Shown here one piece after another: positions 23,373 through 34,487 of a stretch of DNA of 64,000 bases. Source of the DNA: Sequoia sempervirens (Eukaryota > Streptophyta > Pinopsida > Cupressales > Cupressaceae); assembly GCA_007258455.2 (NCBI GenBank), contig VDFB02358134.1, positions 213,031,047 through 213,095,046 on the forward strand, given 5' to 3'. The notes under the pieces are model-generated. The model made no database searches and was not told the DNA's origin. It was given only the letters and a program-made list of their open reading frames with translations. The first letter of the stretch is position 1; each line of letters begins with the position of its first letter. Made by a program: the position numbers and the translations under genes.

Positions 23373-24769
23373 AGATGGTGCTATAAAGTAGCATCATTTC
23401 AAAGAATATTAAAATATAGAACCTAGAAGAAGATGGTTGGATTGGGAAAGATGCCCTAGTCATCAAAGGATTGATTGGAAAAAAAGATAATGGGGATGAA
23501 GATGGGATTAAGGATGCCCCCTCGAGAGGACATGCGGGTTGAAGAAAACACGGGTGGGCTCTCAAAATAGATGAGATGAAGGAGATGATGCAAAGTGATG
23601 GACAAGAGAGAATGAGAAGCGAGAGGAGATGGATGAAGCACAAATAGATTTTAGGACAAAAGGTGATGTTGTCCCAGTCAAGGTACAAGCCAAAATGGGT
23701 TGATGATGGATGAAGTGTTGTCAATGAAGGAATGAAGGATCCCAAAACAACACGAGGATAGGGAAGGATACATCCCACTGAGTGGTATTGATGAGGGAAG
23801 GATACATCCCAAAACACCACTAAGGGATAGGGAAGAATTCCTCCCAGTGATGATGATAAAAGTGTTGTTGATGAGGGAAGGATACATCCCAAAACAACAC
23901 CAAAGGGATGGGGAAGGATACTAATGGATGATGATGAGGATGAGGATGAGGGGTCAAAGCTGGTAACAAGAATGGGGACAAGAACAAGGATTTGATTAGA
24001 TTATTTGTGCAACATGGAACAGATGAGGAGAAGATTGATATGTGAGATGGAGAGAAGGATCTTAAGATTTGGTTTGATATCCAAAGATTTGGACTGCAGA
24101 TGGACTAAAGCTCATATTAGGGGTTTGCTTAAGCTCAGATGAGGATTGGATTGAAGACTAGAATGATTGAAGGATATGATTGGATTGATTCTACACCGAG
24201 TTCTAGGGTTTAAAGGGCGTAAGGTGCTAACAATCAGATTTTTCCAGATTTGGCAATTTTCAAAAATTGTCAAATTTTGCCATTTTAGGAAACCTCACGG
24301 ATATACTTTCGAGAGTCCAAATTTTTTCCAAGAAATACCCAATATTGAGATAGGATGAATTGTTAACTAACATCACAAATTTGAGATATGCATTTCAAGT
24401 TATGAGTGAACAATTTTTCAAAATGCTGGAAAAAAACACTAAATTGGAATTTTGAGGGCCTAGATGAAAGTTTGAGGCCCCAAAAATGTGGCAAAATGGG
24501 TTCGAATGGCCTTCTTTGAAACTAGTTGGGAATCCATTTGTTATCTCATAACGCAACCACCTATCAAATTTCAACTCAAACGGACACCCGAGTCAAAAGT
24601 TATGGCCTCTAGAAGTTTCGGTGTAAAAGTCAAAACCTTTGAAAATATGGTTTTTGATAAATTTTTAAAAATTTCAACACATGGGTTTTGATGGAGGGGG
24701 GAAATTGAAAAATGGGTCGGGATTAGTTTGTTGAAAGAGACAATAAAAATGTGAATTTTTGGGAGTCAA
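23373..24769 (-). other. 3' non-coding region of element D with tandem hairpin repeats
   Basis: No gene seen. At 23725-23930 a ~60-110-base unit containing GAGGGAAGGATACATCCC is repeated about three times. Two units fold back with different arms: AGTGGT (23781) with ACCACT (23816), and GTGTTGTT (23862) with AACAACAC (23893). The rest is GATGG-rich, then AT-rich sequence near 24200-24700 with short ORFs that show no family likeness. Confidence 0.55.
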
Positions 24770-25030
24770 AGGCCGACAGGGTAGGGGTGTAGCCGCCCTG
24801 GGGCCAGGCGTTGCTGCCTCGACCACGGGCGGAGCCACCTCGACAGCAGGCGGACCTGCCCCGACAGTAGGTGGAACCGCCCGAGGTGGAGCCGCCCCGA
24901 CAGTGGGCGGACCCGCGTTGATAGCGAGTAGACCCGCCGGGGTGGAACCACCCCGACAGCAGGCAGAACCGGCTAGGGGGGAGCCGCCCAGCCGGAGGGC
25001 AGAGCCACCCCAACAAGGGGGGGAGGAAAA
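24770..25030 (-). repeat. GC-rich minisatellite of hairpin units (element D)
   Basis: About ten degenerate ~24-26-base units built on CCGCC...CGACAGT...GGCGG. One unit is a perfect hairpin: CCGCCC at 24892-24897 with GGGCGG at 24905-24910 and loop CGACAGT. The tract is by far the most GC-rich of the window. ORFs on both strands across it are repeat artefacts (G/P/A-rich). Confidence 0.75.
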
Positions 25031-25814
25031 AAGAAGAAGAGGGGAAAAGAAAGGAAAAAGATAGAAAAGATGGAGGGATGGGGGGATGTGTTCAGGATGC
25101 AGGGATGGGGGATACATGCAAGATGATGAAATGGAAAATGAAATGCAATTCTAAATGCAATTTTCCATCTTCGGAGCACTAATTTTTGCTATAGCATAAG
25201 ACACAAGATTCCAGGGTATTAAGAACCAAGGCGAATTAGTGTCTAATGCATAAAAAAAACACAACAGACAAGAAGGCTATCCCAACACCCCAAATTCACA
25301 AAGACCTTGGTCGAGCCAGGTATTGAGATAACCACAAGCACAAAAGGATGCCCCAACATAACACAAGACCTCGAGGATCTTGGTGGGTACTACGTGGGAC
25401 AACCAAGAAGACACAATCAAACAAAAGAGAAAGATATGCCCCTATGTTGACTAATCAAAACACACCATAATATGATGGATCATAGTGGCCTTGACAAGTG
25501 ATGATAGGGAGCTCAAATGATAAACAAAATCCAAAACTATCAAAATATCACAATCAATTTCAAACATCCTTTGCCATAGGATTAAGGGGATGGATGGGAT
25601 TGATGAGGTCTGTTAGGAAGGATGCATCCTGTTGAGACCAAAGATGATGGATACTAAATTAAAAGATCATTATGACGCGGGATGTTCAAAAGCAATTGGA
25701 TCTGTTGATACAAGTGGATCATGTTTGTTAAGAACCAGCTAGATGAGGGCATAGCTTTATGACACGACACAAGACAAGACACAAAAGAGAAGACTAACAC
25801 ACCATAAATACCTA
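25031..25814 (-). other. Element D 3' region, no gene seen
   Basis: A short stretch near 25212 (CCAGGGTATTAAGAACCAAGG) corresponds to B at about 8713 (CAGGGTATAAAGAACCAAG), marking homology with the conserved B/C segment, but the rest has diverged. No coding frame is convincing. Confidence 0.45.
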
Positions 25815-26249
25815 GGGGTTGGAGGGCTGATTAAAGATTAGCCTTGCCTACATGAAAGCACAGAGCCCTCGTAGTTCGATAAAAGACGGACGACTGACCA
25901 TGGATAAAAGTAGAAAGAGGATGATGGAGACTAATGGTGGATGACAAGGACTGGAGAGACAAAAGTAAAGATTGATGATAGATGATAAAGGAGTGGATGG
26001 ACAGAGTAGAAAGACTAAAGCTAGACGATAGAGGAGCCTCAGGGGCGGATCAAGTGACCGACCTTGCCCACGTGAAAGCGCAGGGGCAATGTAGTTCGAC
26101 AAGAGGCCGACGAGGGACCATGATGGAGACTTTGATGGATGACAGGATGGAAAAAGAAAGACCGATGATAGATGATAAAGGATCATCAAGGGTGGATCAA
26201 ATGATCGACCTTGCCTATGTAAAAGTGTAGGGGCAACATAGTTTGACAA
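25815..26249 (-). repeat. Three copies of the conserved ~70-nt module (element D)
   Basis: Copies at about 25815-25880, 26036-26100 and 26187-26249, all minus-strand. Each shows a GAACTAC (or AAACTAT) start, CTnnGC/CCCTnnGC, then GTAGGCAAGG or its variant GGCAAGG, then a hairpin whose arms vary together: GGCTAATC/GATTAGCC-like in copy 1, GGTCGATC with GATCCACC in copy 3. Spacing between copies is ~150-220 bases. Confidence 0.65.
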
Positions 26250-27164
26250 GACCAAAGACAAACAATGGATAAAGGTTGATAAGATGATATGATAAGTGGA
26301 TAAAAAGATGGGACCGATACGACAAGATATGATAGACCTATTGGATTGGATAGGATGATAATGATCACATAAAGCTCAGGGATGGGATAGTTATCCAAAG
26401 CATTAAAATGACTTGGGAGGATGATATGATAGATAGATGAGTGATGAAAAATGATAGGGATTGAAAAGATGTGCAAGAGAAGCAAGGGTGATGACGATGA
26501 GATAAATGGCATTGGGTTGCATGGGGGGAGGCCTATAGCCAGATACCAATGACAAGGGATTGTGAGATGGGATAAGGATAAAGATGAAAGAATGGATAGA
26601 GATATAGGGATGGGGGATGGGAGGGATTGTTTGGATGGATAGGAATATAAGGATTGGGAGATGAAAGGATGCTAGGATAGATGGATACGAAGATAAGGGA
26701 TGGAGAGATGGAAGGGATGCTGTGATAGATGGATAGGGGACATAAGGGGATTGGGAGATGGGGGAGGGGATAGATGGATAGGAAGATGGGGAGATGGAAG
26801 GGAGGAAGATGGATAGGCAGAGGAATGGATGAGAGACAAGTGGATGGGAAGGATAAAGGAGATAACTAGATGAGGATAGGATGGGATGACTAAGGAATAT
26901 GATAGAGCATGGATGAAGGGAATGTATACCAATAGGTGTCCAAAGCATGCATAGATAGGTGCCCTTATTTTGATCAAGATCACAAGAAGGATGGAGGGAT
27001 GGGAGATAAATAGGATATGATGGTAGAATACAGAAGATAGGTGGGATGGGGGGGATTTATGAAGAGGACGGATAACAAGAAGAAGGGTGTATAGTTGGAA
27101 GCATAGCGGATGGAGGGAATGCATATCGGGAAGTTGCCCACAAGTGCAAATGGGGATTTATGCA
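26250..27164 (-). other. GATGG/CCATC simple-sequence tract (element D)
   Basis: Highly repetitive GGATGG/GATAGG tract, G-rich and C-poor on the plus strand, thus C/A/T-rich and G-poor in D's own sense. Long minus-strand ORFs here (S/P/H/L-rich) exist because the tract lacks stops in several frames at once; none is credible as a protein. Confidence 0.6.
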
Positions 27165-27260
27165 TGACGCCTGTTTGCCAGGTTTTCATCATGGTACTTA
27201 TTCAAGGCGCTTTTTTGCCAAGTTTTCACCATTGGATGAATTATTTCTCTTTACTATTTT
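27165..27260 (-). other. Conserved post-integrase block (element D copy)
   Basis: Minus-strand sequence matches element C 36330-36400 and element B 845-925: GAAAACyTGG followed by CAAACAGGCGTC-like bases. It marks the junction where pol would end in an autonomous element. Confidence 0.6.
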
Positions 27261-27503
27261 ATTTTATTTTATTTTTTTGGATTGTCTTTGACTTTTTTGA
27301 ATTTTTGTATTTTGGATATCATGCAAAAGGAGATGGATAAGGATAGGGAGACAAATAAGTGGATTTAAAAGACATGCGATAAGGATATGGATGAAGGACT
27401 CAAGCTTCAAGTTCTATATGAGGCATTAATAGCCCTTGTTCGAACCGACTATTGGATGTTGGTACAACCTTATGAGGATAAATGGATTATGCAAGAGGAT
27501 GAA

Positions 27504-29392
27504 TTAGAGGGATTTGAGAGGGCGGATACATGGGATAATGGATGGGATGCTGTAGAGGGTATGGATGGAATGATGGGTGGATATGTGATGGGGAGATGTG
27601 TTCAAGACCAACATTGGCATATGTGATGGTGGATGTGAACAGACAATAGGATTAAGGGATGGAGAATGTGGGGATAATGGAGGAGATGGAATGGTGAATT
27701 TCGGGACATAAGGACCCAGAACAGACTTAGGAGATGAAAGGGGTGTATGATTAGCTTTTGGATTAGCGACTTTGGATGTTCTTACAGATTTTTCATGTGA
27801 TGGCATTGCATCTTTTTTCTTTGGAATCCACATGGTTTTGATCTTTGCTTTGGTGGGCCTTTGTGGCCTATGGATTTGATGTATATTTAGATTTTTCTTT
27901 TCTTCACCATGTCATTTGGAGGGGACATGGGGAGCCATAGATTCATGTGGATGCTTGGATTTATGCATTTTTTCTTTAACAACTAAAGTGCTTTTAGTAG
28001 CAATGGGATGGGTGTGAGGCGATGGATGATGTGGAGTGATGGAGGTAGGAGTATGGGGATTATATGTTTAGGTATGTGCCTTTGTTGATCCTAACTATGG
28101 GGTATGTGAGAGGGATGTTTATGATGGATGAGATGGATAGGTGATGAATGGATGAAGGGATGGATAGGATGAGATGGAGGAGGTGATCTTGGGATATAAG
28201 AGCCCAAAATAGACGTAGGACCTAGAGAAAACATGGGCATGGTAGATGGAGGATTGGCGATGGTAGATGGAGGGATGTAAGGACCCAAAATGGATGGATC
28301 AAATGAAGGAGGAATATGGATGGTGGTTTTGAGGCGATACGATAGAGGAGGAGGGATGGCAGCATATGATTTGGTGGAGCGATGGAAAGAGCTGACATTT
28401 CTTTTGTAAAAGGCTCTTTGAGGACGTCTAGAGGTTGTACCAACATCTTTAGATTGTGAGTCTTGGGAAATAGGTCCAAGACCTTGCATGCAGACTTATT
28501 TTTTGACTTGGATGGACTCTAAAATACCTTGCTCATGAAGGCCTAGACCTCTTCCTTGATAATTCATTTTCTTGAGCATGCGATCCATGATAGGATTTGT
28601 GTTATTATAAAAACATGATGCGAGTCCATTATTAGGTGGAGGATGATGGGTGGTAAATACACTATGCTTTTCTTCTACGAGGAGGCCACCATGGAAGAAT
28701 GTGAGCGTACCAAGGGGATATGCAAGTGGTGTGGGGATAGCAGTTTTAGGTGATGATGGGGGATCATGAGAGGGAGATGATGGGATAGTAGCATGTGGAT
28801 GGGTGATATTAGGAGAGGGATTAGGGGATATGATAGGGTTTGGATTTGTGGTAGTGGGATCATGCAATGGAGATGGAGATGGAGTGGTGGAAGCTTGAAT
28901 GACAAGGGGATCATGGGATGGAATGGATGGGGTACTGTGATCTTGAGGTGGACTAGATAGGATGGTAGGATCTTGATCTAGAGAAGGGGATATGTTGGCA
29001 TGCTTTGGATTAGACTCTTGGCATGACTCATCTTGTGAGAATGGTAAGATGACAAAGTGTTCTTCAAGTTGGGGAGATGGAAGGATGGAGGATTTGATGC
29101 AGTTATCGAAATGGATTTTAGTGGATTGGATTTGGGTGGATCTAGGAGTAGAGGGAGTGGATTGGAATTGGGTGTCTTCAATGGATTGGGTGGATCTCAT
29201 AGTAGGAAATGTGGTTTCAATGGATTTAGTGGGTTCAATGGTTTCAATGGTTTGATCAGTGCTAGGGGTGGTAACAACAATGATAGGTGTGGTATGGAGA
29301 AGGCTCTCATCACTAGTTACCGTGGATGATGGATTGGGATGGCATGGTTCCATGATTTCAAGATGTGGAGTTGGGGATGGATTCTTTGTCAA
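27504..29392 (-). pseudogene. Gag-like ORF with G-patch motif (element D)
   Basis: The segment 28496-29392 (298 codons) is rich in S, T, P and I, contains CQESNPKH (CQELDPKH in B) and ends in a G-patch: MLKKMNYQGRGLGLHEQGI. After a single TAA it continues in the same phase to 28091 (P/H-rich), and a frameshifted continuation at 27504-27833 has MWIPKKK, matching TWIPK in B. In C the G-patch sits between protease and RT, so in D the protein seems to end where pol would begin. I infer an RNA- or helicase-binding structural polyprotein; the family is not identified. The start at 29392 is simply the first ATG. Confidence 0.55.
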
Positions 29393-30451
29393 GAGTCCTT
29401 GGAGAACTTCTAAAATGAGAGACTTGCATATGGTGGGCTTGGCTGGGGTTGAGGACTATGATTGGTGGACTAGGGTTAGATGAGAGGGACTAGGATTGGA
29501 TGGAGAGGGAGTTAAAGTAAGGATATTTAGGTAATTGAATTAGATAGAGGACATGGATTGTGAGACAAGAGGATATAGGTGGTGTAGTAGAACTGAGAAG
29601 GATGTGGATTATAATAAGGAGTATTAGGATGGTGGGTGGGAGATGAGACATGGATGTAGAGATTAAGAGTAAAAAGGGTGTGAAGCCAAGTTAGTATGGG
29701 AAAGGTGGGAAAAGGATTACAATAGAGAGGACATAGATGAAATTGTAATAGGAAGTATTGGGGATAGAAAATTAGGACCAAGAAGGATATAGATATTTGT
29801 ATAAGAGGATGATATGAATGAAAGGGACATGAAAAATATGGGGATGAAAGAAAGCTACTAGATATCCATTGTCAAAGGTGGCATAAGGAGCATGATTAGG
29901 CATGGATGAAGACATAACAAGATAGCTCATAGGAGTAATTGGATTTTGGAAAGTGGGTGGAGAAATCTTACTAGATATGATAGTGTCAAGGGGATCTATG
30001 TCGTATACCTCTTGATTGACAAGACTTTCATTATTGTTGTCAACATAATTAGGGTTTCCCTTGACTATTATTGATGGAGGATGAGGATTCATGATGATGA
30101 CAGGATAAATAAATGGATCAAAGATGATGGACTAAAGCTCAAGTCGAGATTTAAGCCAAGCTTAGATCAGGATTGGATTAAAGTTCAGATTAGGATGATT
30201 AGATGATGCGATGGGATTGATTTTGATTTTGATGGGTTTCGGTAGATGGATGATTGGGTCAGATAGATGATTTGATGAATTTGATTAAAGTACTAGATCA
30301 GTTTGATTAGACAGGATCAAATGATTAGATGATGTTGATTGGATAATTGTGATTGGATGAACTTGATAGGATTGGTGTGCTTGGATTGATTAGATGATTG
30401 TATGTATTTGATTAGAAGAATGGATTGGTTTGATTAGATAGGAAGAAACAA
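29393..30451 (-). pseudogene. Upstream gag-like fragment and leader of element D
   Basis: The segment 29772-30092 encodes MNPHPPSIIVKGNPNYVDNN and a hydrophobic tail, in a different phase from the main ORF; it may be the original N-terminus. The ORF at 29527-29781 overlaps it and is less convincing. From 30093 to 30451 only GATTGG-rich simple sequence is present. Confidence 0.35.
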
Positions 30452-30895
30452 AAGGTACCACTAGATAGAGCTCAAAAAATTAAGCAATTTTATTTTTTGA
30501 ACGAAGTTGATTCGACGTACGGTTTGTAAATGATGGCCCTGGGAAGTTAGGGGCGTATCCACACCGCGATGCGGGGCGTGGCCACCCTGAGATGGTCAAA
30601 TTATTGATAAGAGGAAATAGAAGGTACCACTAGATAGATCTTGAAAAACTAAGCAACTTTGGTTTTTGGATGAAGTTGATTCGACGTACGGTTTGTAAAT
30701 GATGGTCTCGGGAAGTTAGGGGCGTGTCCACCCCGCGATGCAGGGTGTGGCCGCCCTGGGATGGTCAAATTCTTGATAGGATGAAATAGAAGGTACCACT
30801 GCATAGAGCTTGAAAAACTAAGCAATTTTGGTTTTTGGATAAGTCGATTCGACGTACGGTTTGTAAATGATGGCCCTGGGAAGTTAAAGGGGTGT
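30452..30895 (-). repeat. Tandem repeat, 169-bp unit x ~2.6 (element D leader)
   Basis: Units start AAGGTACCACT at 30452, 30621 and 30790, a constant 169-bp period; the third is cut short near 30890. Each has GATTCGACGTACGGTTTG. The first two hold a GC-rich hairpin: CCACaCCGC-GAT-GCGGggcGTGG at 30559-30581, and a variant at 30728-30750. Confidence 0.85.
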
Positions 30896-32520
30896 AGTTA
30901 GCTTTTTATGGTAAAATCAGGGGCGTAGTCAGCTTTCTGCAGCAAATCAGGGGTGTGGTTAGCTTTCTGCAGTAAATCAAGGGTGTAGATACCTTTTTGT
31001 AGTAAATCAGGGGTGCTTCTGCCTTTCTGCAATAAATCAGTGGCGCTTCCGCCTTTTTGCGGCAAAAATAAGGGGCGCTACGTAAAACAAGGGGCACTTC
31101 CACCTTTCTGCGATAAAACAAGGGCACTTCCGCCTTTCTGCGGTAAAATCAGGGGCGCTTCCACCTTTTTGCGATAAATCAAGGGCACTTCCACTTTTCT
31201 ACGGTAAAATAGAGCTTGGTTTTGATGGCAATGGCTATGGAAAAGACTCAAAATGATAAAATAAGGCCAATGTATCAAAGATTTCACGGGTTTTTCACAA
31301 GAAAATACTTCAAGCAAGCACAATCCTATGATTAATGTTAAGGGTATGGCTAGGAAAGGTCTTAATCTAGGATGCACAAGGATTCTAGGGAGTCCTCAAT
31401 ATACTCTCGGTACGTGAGGCACAACTGTGAACACTAGCCCGTCACAAGTGTGAGTCGGGAACCCCAACGAAATACTGAAAGGCTCAAACCAACTCTTCAC
31501 GTCTATCTAGGTATCACCCTAGCTTCGACGCTTTGCCAATTACGATGTGACTGGATTGGGGTACAACTTTCGTTTTCCCCCTTTATATACCCCACCGATA
31601 CGTGTGGTTGGAATCATCCCTTGGGGTGATGAAATCTCCAAGTAGGTCCCACTAAAAGGAAGACACTAACCGTTTCCAACTACTCCCCAGGCTCACACGA
31701 AGTGCAAGGGGAAAGTGAAAACAAATTAATGCCCCCTTGGGTGTCATAATAATAAATAAACACAACAAGCAATAAAGATTACTTCCCCCTAATTAGACTA
31801 TGTTCAAACAACAAGGATAATTTTTCAAAAATTTGATCAAATAGATGGCCCTGCAAGCAAACGTTAGCTATCTTATCCTTCATTCTTGGTCGATTATGCC
31901 ATAATATGCTTCCAAATTGTGCTATTTTGGGGTGTAGCCACCTTTCTACGGTAAAATAAGGGGCGCTTCCACCTTTCTGTAGTAAAACAAGGGCGCTTCC
32001 GCCTTTCTGTGGCAAAACAGGGGTGCTTCCGCCTTTCTACAGTAAAATAGAGGGCGCTTCCGCATTTCTGCAGTAAAACAAGGGGTACTTCCGCCTTTCT
32101 ATAGCAAAATGTTAGAGGAAAAGAGCCTTCCAAAAATAAAAGAGCATATCCACCCCTCTGCGGGAAATTCTATTAGATTTTTGAAAAAGAAAAGTTGTAT
32201 GCTCTACTGCAAGAAAGTGTTAGAAAATATCTTCTAAGCAAAATAACGTGTACGCCTAACTGTAGCAAATTGTTAGCAAAAATCAAATTTTCAGATATAG
32301 GGCGTGACCACCTTTCTACAGTAGACAAGAGGGTGCTTCCGCCTTTCTGCAATAAAACAGAGGGCGCCTCTGCCTTTCTGCGGTAAAATAGGGGCGCTTC
32401 TGCCTTTCTGCAGTAAAATAAGGGCGCTTCCGCCTTTCTGCAGTAAAATAGAGGGCGCTTCCACCTTTATGCAATAAAACAGAGGGCACTTCCACCTTTC
32501 TGCGATCTTTTTCTGCAAAA
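30896..32520 (-). repeat. Arrays of ~31-bp CCGCC-TTTCT-GCGG hairpin units (element D leader)
   Basis: About 22 units of the form GGGCGCTTCCGCCTTTCTGCGGTAAAA in pieces: roughly ten in 30896-31210, six in 31920-32110 and six in 32290-32520. Many keep CCGC and GCGG as the arms of a small hairpin around CTTTCT; others carry CCAC/GCGA or CTGC/GCAG variants. Non-repeated spacers at 31211-31919 and 32111-32289 contain no gene. ORFs reading ERRKRP or YCRKAEAP are the array translated. Confidence 0.8.
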
Positions 32521-32563
32521 TACTTAGTAAAAATGAAGGTTAAATGCAAGAACCCGTTTGTGG

Positions 32564-32581
32564 GTCCCACCGGGCGTGCCA
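32564..32581 (-). other. Primer-binding site of element D
   Basis: Minus strand TGGCACGCCCGGTGGGAC, four bases (TTTC) inside the 5' LTR. Element E has TGGCATGCCCGGTGGGAC, again after TTTTTC, so both families use the same tRNA primer type. The tRNA was not identified. Confidence 0.8.
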
Positions 32582-32585
32582 GAAA

Positions 32586-33726
32586 TGTGTGCCTTGGAAT
32601 TTTACCCTATTCTAATGTGCAAAATAACTAAAAATGCAAAATGGTAAAACACTAAGAACACTTCAATGATTAGCCTAAAGAGTGATAAAACAAGGAAAAT
32701 AGATGAAATAAAATGCAAATCGATTATACCTTGTTGTTGAAGACTCCTTGGTTGGCCCTTGATTTAGATGAATTTGTGTGCTCTTTGGATGGGTTTTTGG
32801 TGTAGCTAGATGCAAGATTGATAATGCAAAATGATCAAAGTGGATGGCTAAATGATAGTGAATGCTTGAGAATGCAAATTGATAGCATAAGGTTGCTCAA
32901 ATGAAAAGGTGTTCAAAATTCCCTTGAGGAGGGGGTATTTATAGGAGAATTTGAATTCTCTAGAGAATTCAACGATTGAGATTCATCCAACAAGGTCAAG
33001 ATGAAGGGCTATGGTGGGTTGAGAACTCACAAGCCCTCACATCTTGACATGTGGATGGTGAAGTGGCTAAGAGGAGATGAAGTGTAAGTGAGATGGAGAA
33101 GCAGTACATGATGTGCAGGAAGGACAAGTACCTTGCAAGTACATTGGGAGATGGAAAGAATCTTGGGTGAATAAAAATGAATTTTAAATTCACAATGATT
33201 GGAAGAATCTAGTGGATAAGACAAGGTTCCCAAAAGGTGGGAATTTGTCACATGTGACTTGATGTGACAAGTCAAAGGTTCTAGGAAGAGATGGGAAAAG
33301 GATTCGGAGGAATAAAATGAAATTAAAAATTCCCTTTAGGAGATGGAGAGAGTTGACTACAAGTAAATTTAGGGATACATCAATTAATCAAGAATTAGAA
33401 GATAAATGAGGACAGCCAACTTGTGTTGAGGATACACATCCCAACGTGATTAGGAGCATGTGCATCCCCAATGAAGAAATTAGGAGATGGATTAGATTAG
33501 ATGAAATGAGGAGGAATTAAATAAATGTATTATTTATTTTAATTATTTGATGTAGTTGAGGATAAAGAGGTAAGTATTTAATTATTAATTAAATACCTTT
33601 AGGGATTTGTATCTATGGTATTAATTTAAATAATAGTAATATTACTTAATTAACTCAGATAAGAGAATGTTTAGATGAAAAGTGATAAATTTGGATAAAT
33701 TAAGTGTCCAAATTTGGATGTCTACA
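32586..33726 (-). repeat. 5' LTR of element D
   Basis: About 1141 bp, partner of 22205-23357, with TGTGTGCC and TCTACA at its plus-strand ends. The GATAT target duplication follows at 33727-33731. Confidence 0.92.
32936..32943 (-). promoter_or_regulatory. TATA box in element D 5' LTR
   Basis: Minus strand TATAAATA followed by CCCCCTCCTCAAGG. The 3' LTR has TATAAAGA at the same place (about 22556-22563). Confidence 0.6.
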
Positions 33727-34487
33727 GATATATAGTGTTAATGAGAGGCATTGAGGTGGATCCAGCAAAGGTAAAAAAAATCCTCAAGATGGAAGCACCA
33801 AAAACATTAAAACAATTAAGAGGTCTCCAAGGCAGACTCCAATCTATTCGAAGATTCATAGCACAATTGGCGAACAAACATAACCCATATTCTCACCTAC
33901 TCCACAAGGGAGTAGCATACAAATGGGATACGAAGTGTGAAGAGGCATTCAAAAAAATCAAAGAATATCTACTAACACCACCAGTCTTAATGCCACCAAT
34001 CCCAAGAAATCCATTGATTCTATACGTGTCAGCAACAACAGCAGCCCTTAGAGGTCTCTTAGCTCAGCATGACGAAAACGGAATAGAAAGGGCTATCTAT
34101 TACATCAGTAGGACAATGGTTAGGCATGAGCTAAACTATTCATTCATCGAGAAAGCATGCCTCGCAGTAGTGTTTGCATCACAAAAATTTAGACATTACA
34201 TGTTGGCACATAAAATAAAACTCATTGCCAAAATTGATCCTCTCAAGTATCTACTATCAAAGGCAATGCTCATAGGAATAATGGAAAAATGGGTGACGAT
34301 ACTGTTAGAATATGACATCGAATATTTGGAGCAGAAAGCAATCAAATGCCAAGTCATCACAGATCAACTTGCAGAAGCACTAATCTATTCAGAGAACCCT
34401 CTTGTCTCAGAGTTTCTAGATGAATCCATTTTCAATCTCAACGTAGCTAACCACTGGAAACTGTACTTCGATGGCTCATACACATAG
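33727..34487 (+). pseudogene. RT C-terminal part and RNase H (element C, after insertion D)
   Basis: The RT continues with LMRGIEVDPAKVKKIL, followed by the connection and the gypsy RNase H: KTLKQLRGLQGRL, PLILYVSATTAALRGLLAQ and HELNYSFIEKACLAVVFA. The segment is open for ~250 codons. RNase H normally begins its catalytic set with an aspartate in the LYxDAS-type string; here it reads LYVSATTAALRG, so the first acidic residue appears lost. The final codons enter the next RNase H. Confidence 0.88.

Larger units (their letters stand above)
22205..33726 (-). mobile_element. Element D: non-autonomous Tat-like retrotransposon nested in C
   Basis: Two direct LTRs (22205-23357 and 32586-33726), a 5-bp target duplication GATAT, a minus-strand PBS next to the right LTR and a PPT next to the left LTR define a complete ~11.5 kb insertion. 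Its coding content is limited to a proline/serine-rich gag-like ORF with a G-patch (27504-29392) and a short ORF upstream. No protease, RT, RNase H or integrase was found on either strand. It therefore must have been mobilised by proteins from another element. It shares the post-integrase block and the ~70-nt module with B and C. Confidence 0.9.

Noticed and set aside
24674..25117. Long overlapping ORFs on both strands in the GC-rich tract
   Set aside because: They arise from a stop-poor minisatellite read in several frames; composition is G/P/A/R only and no motif is present.
26186..27192. Minus-strand ORFs rich in S, P, H, I and L
   Set aside because: The GATGG/CCATC simple repeat lacks stops in multiple frames at once, so overlapping ORFs are expected by chance.
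30452..32520. CRISPR-like regular repeats
   Set aside because: Units are contiguous or degenerate tandem repeats without unique spacers, inside a plant LTR element.
30906..32570. ORFs with repeated ERRKRP / YCRKAEAP peptides, looking like an arginine-rich repeat protein
   Set aside because: They are the ~31-bp array translated; the unit length is not a multiple of three, so the same peptide reappears in shifting frames.
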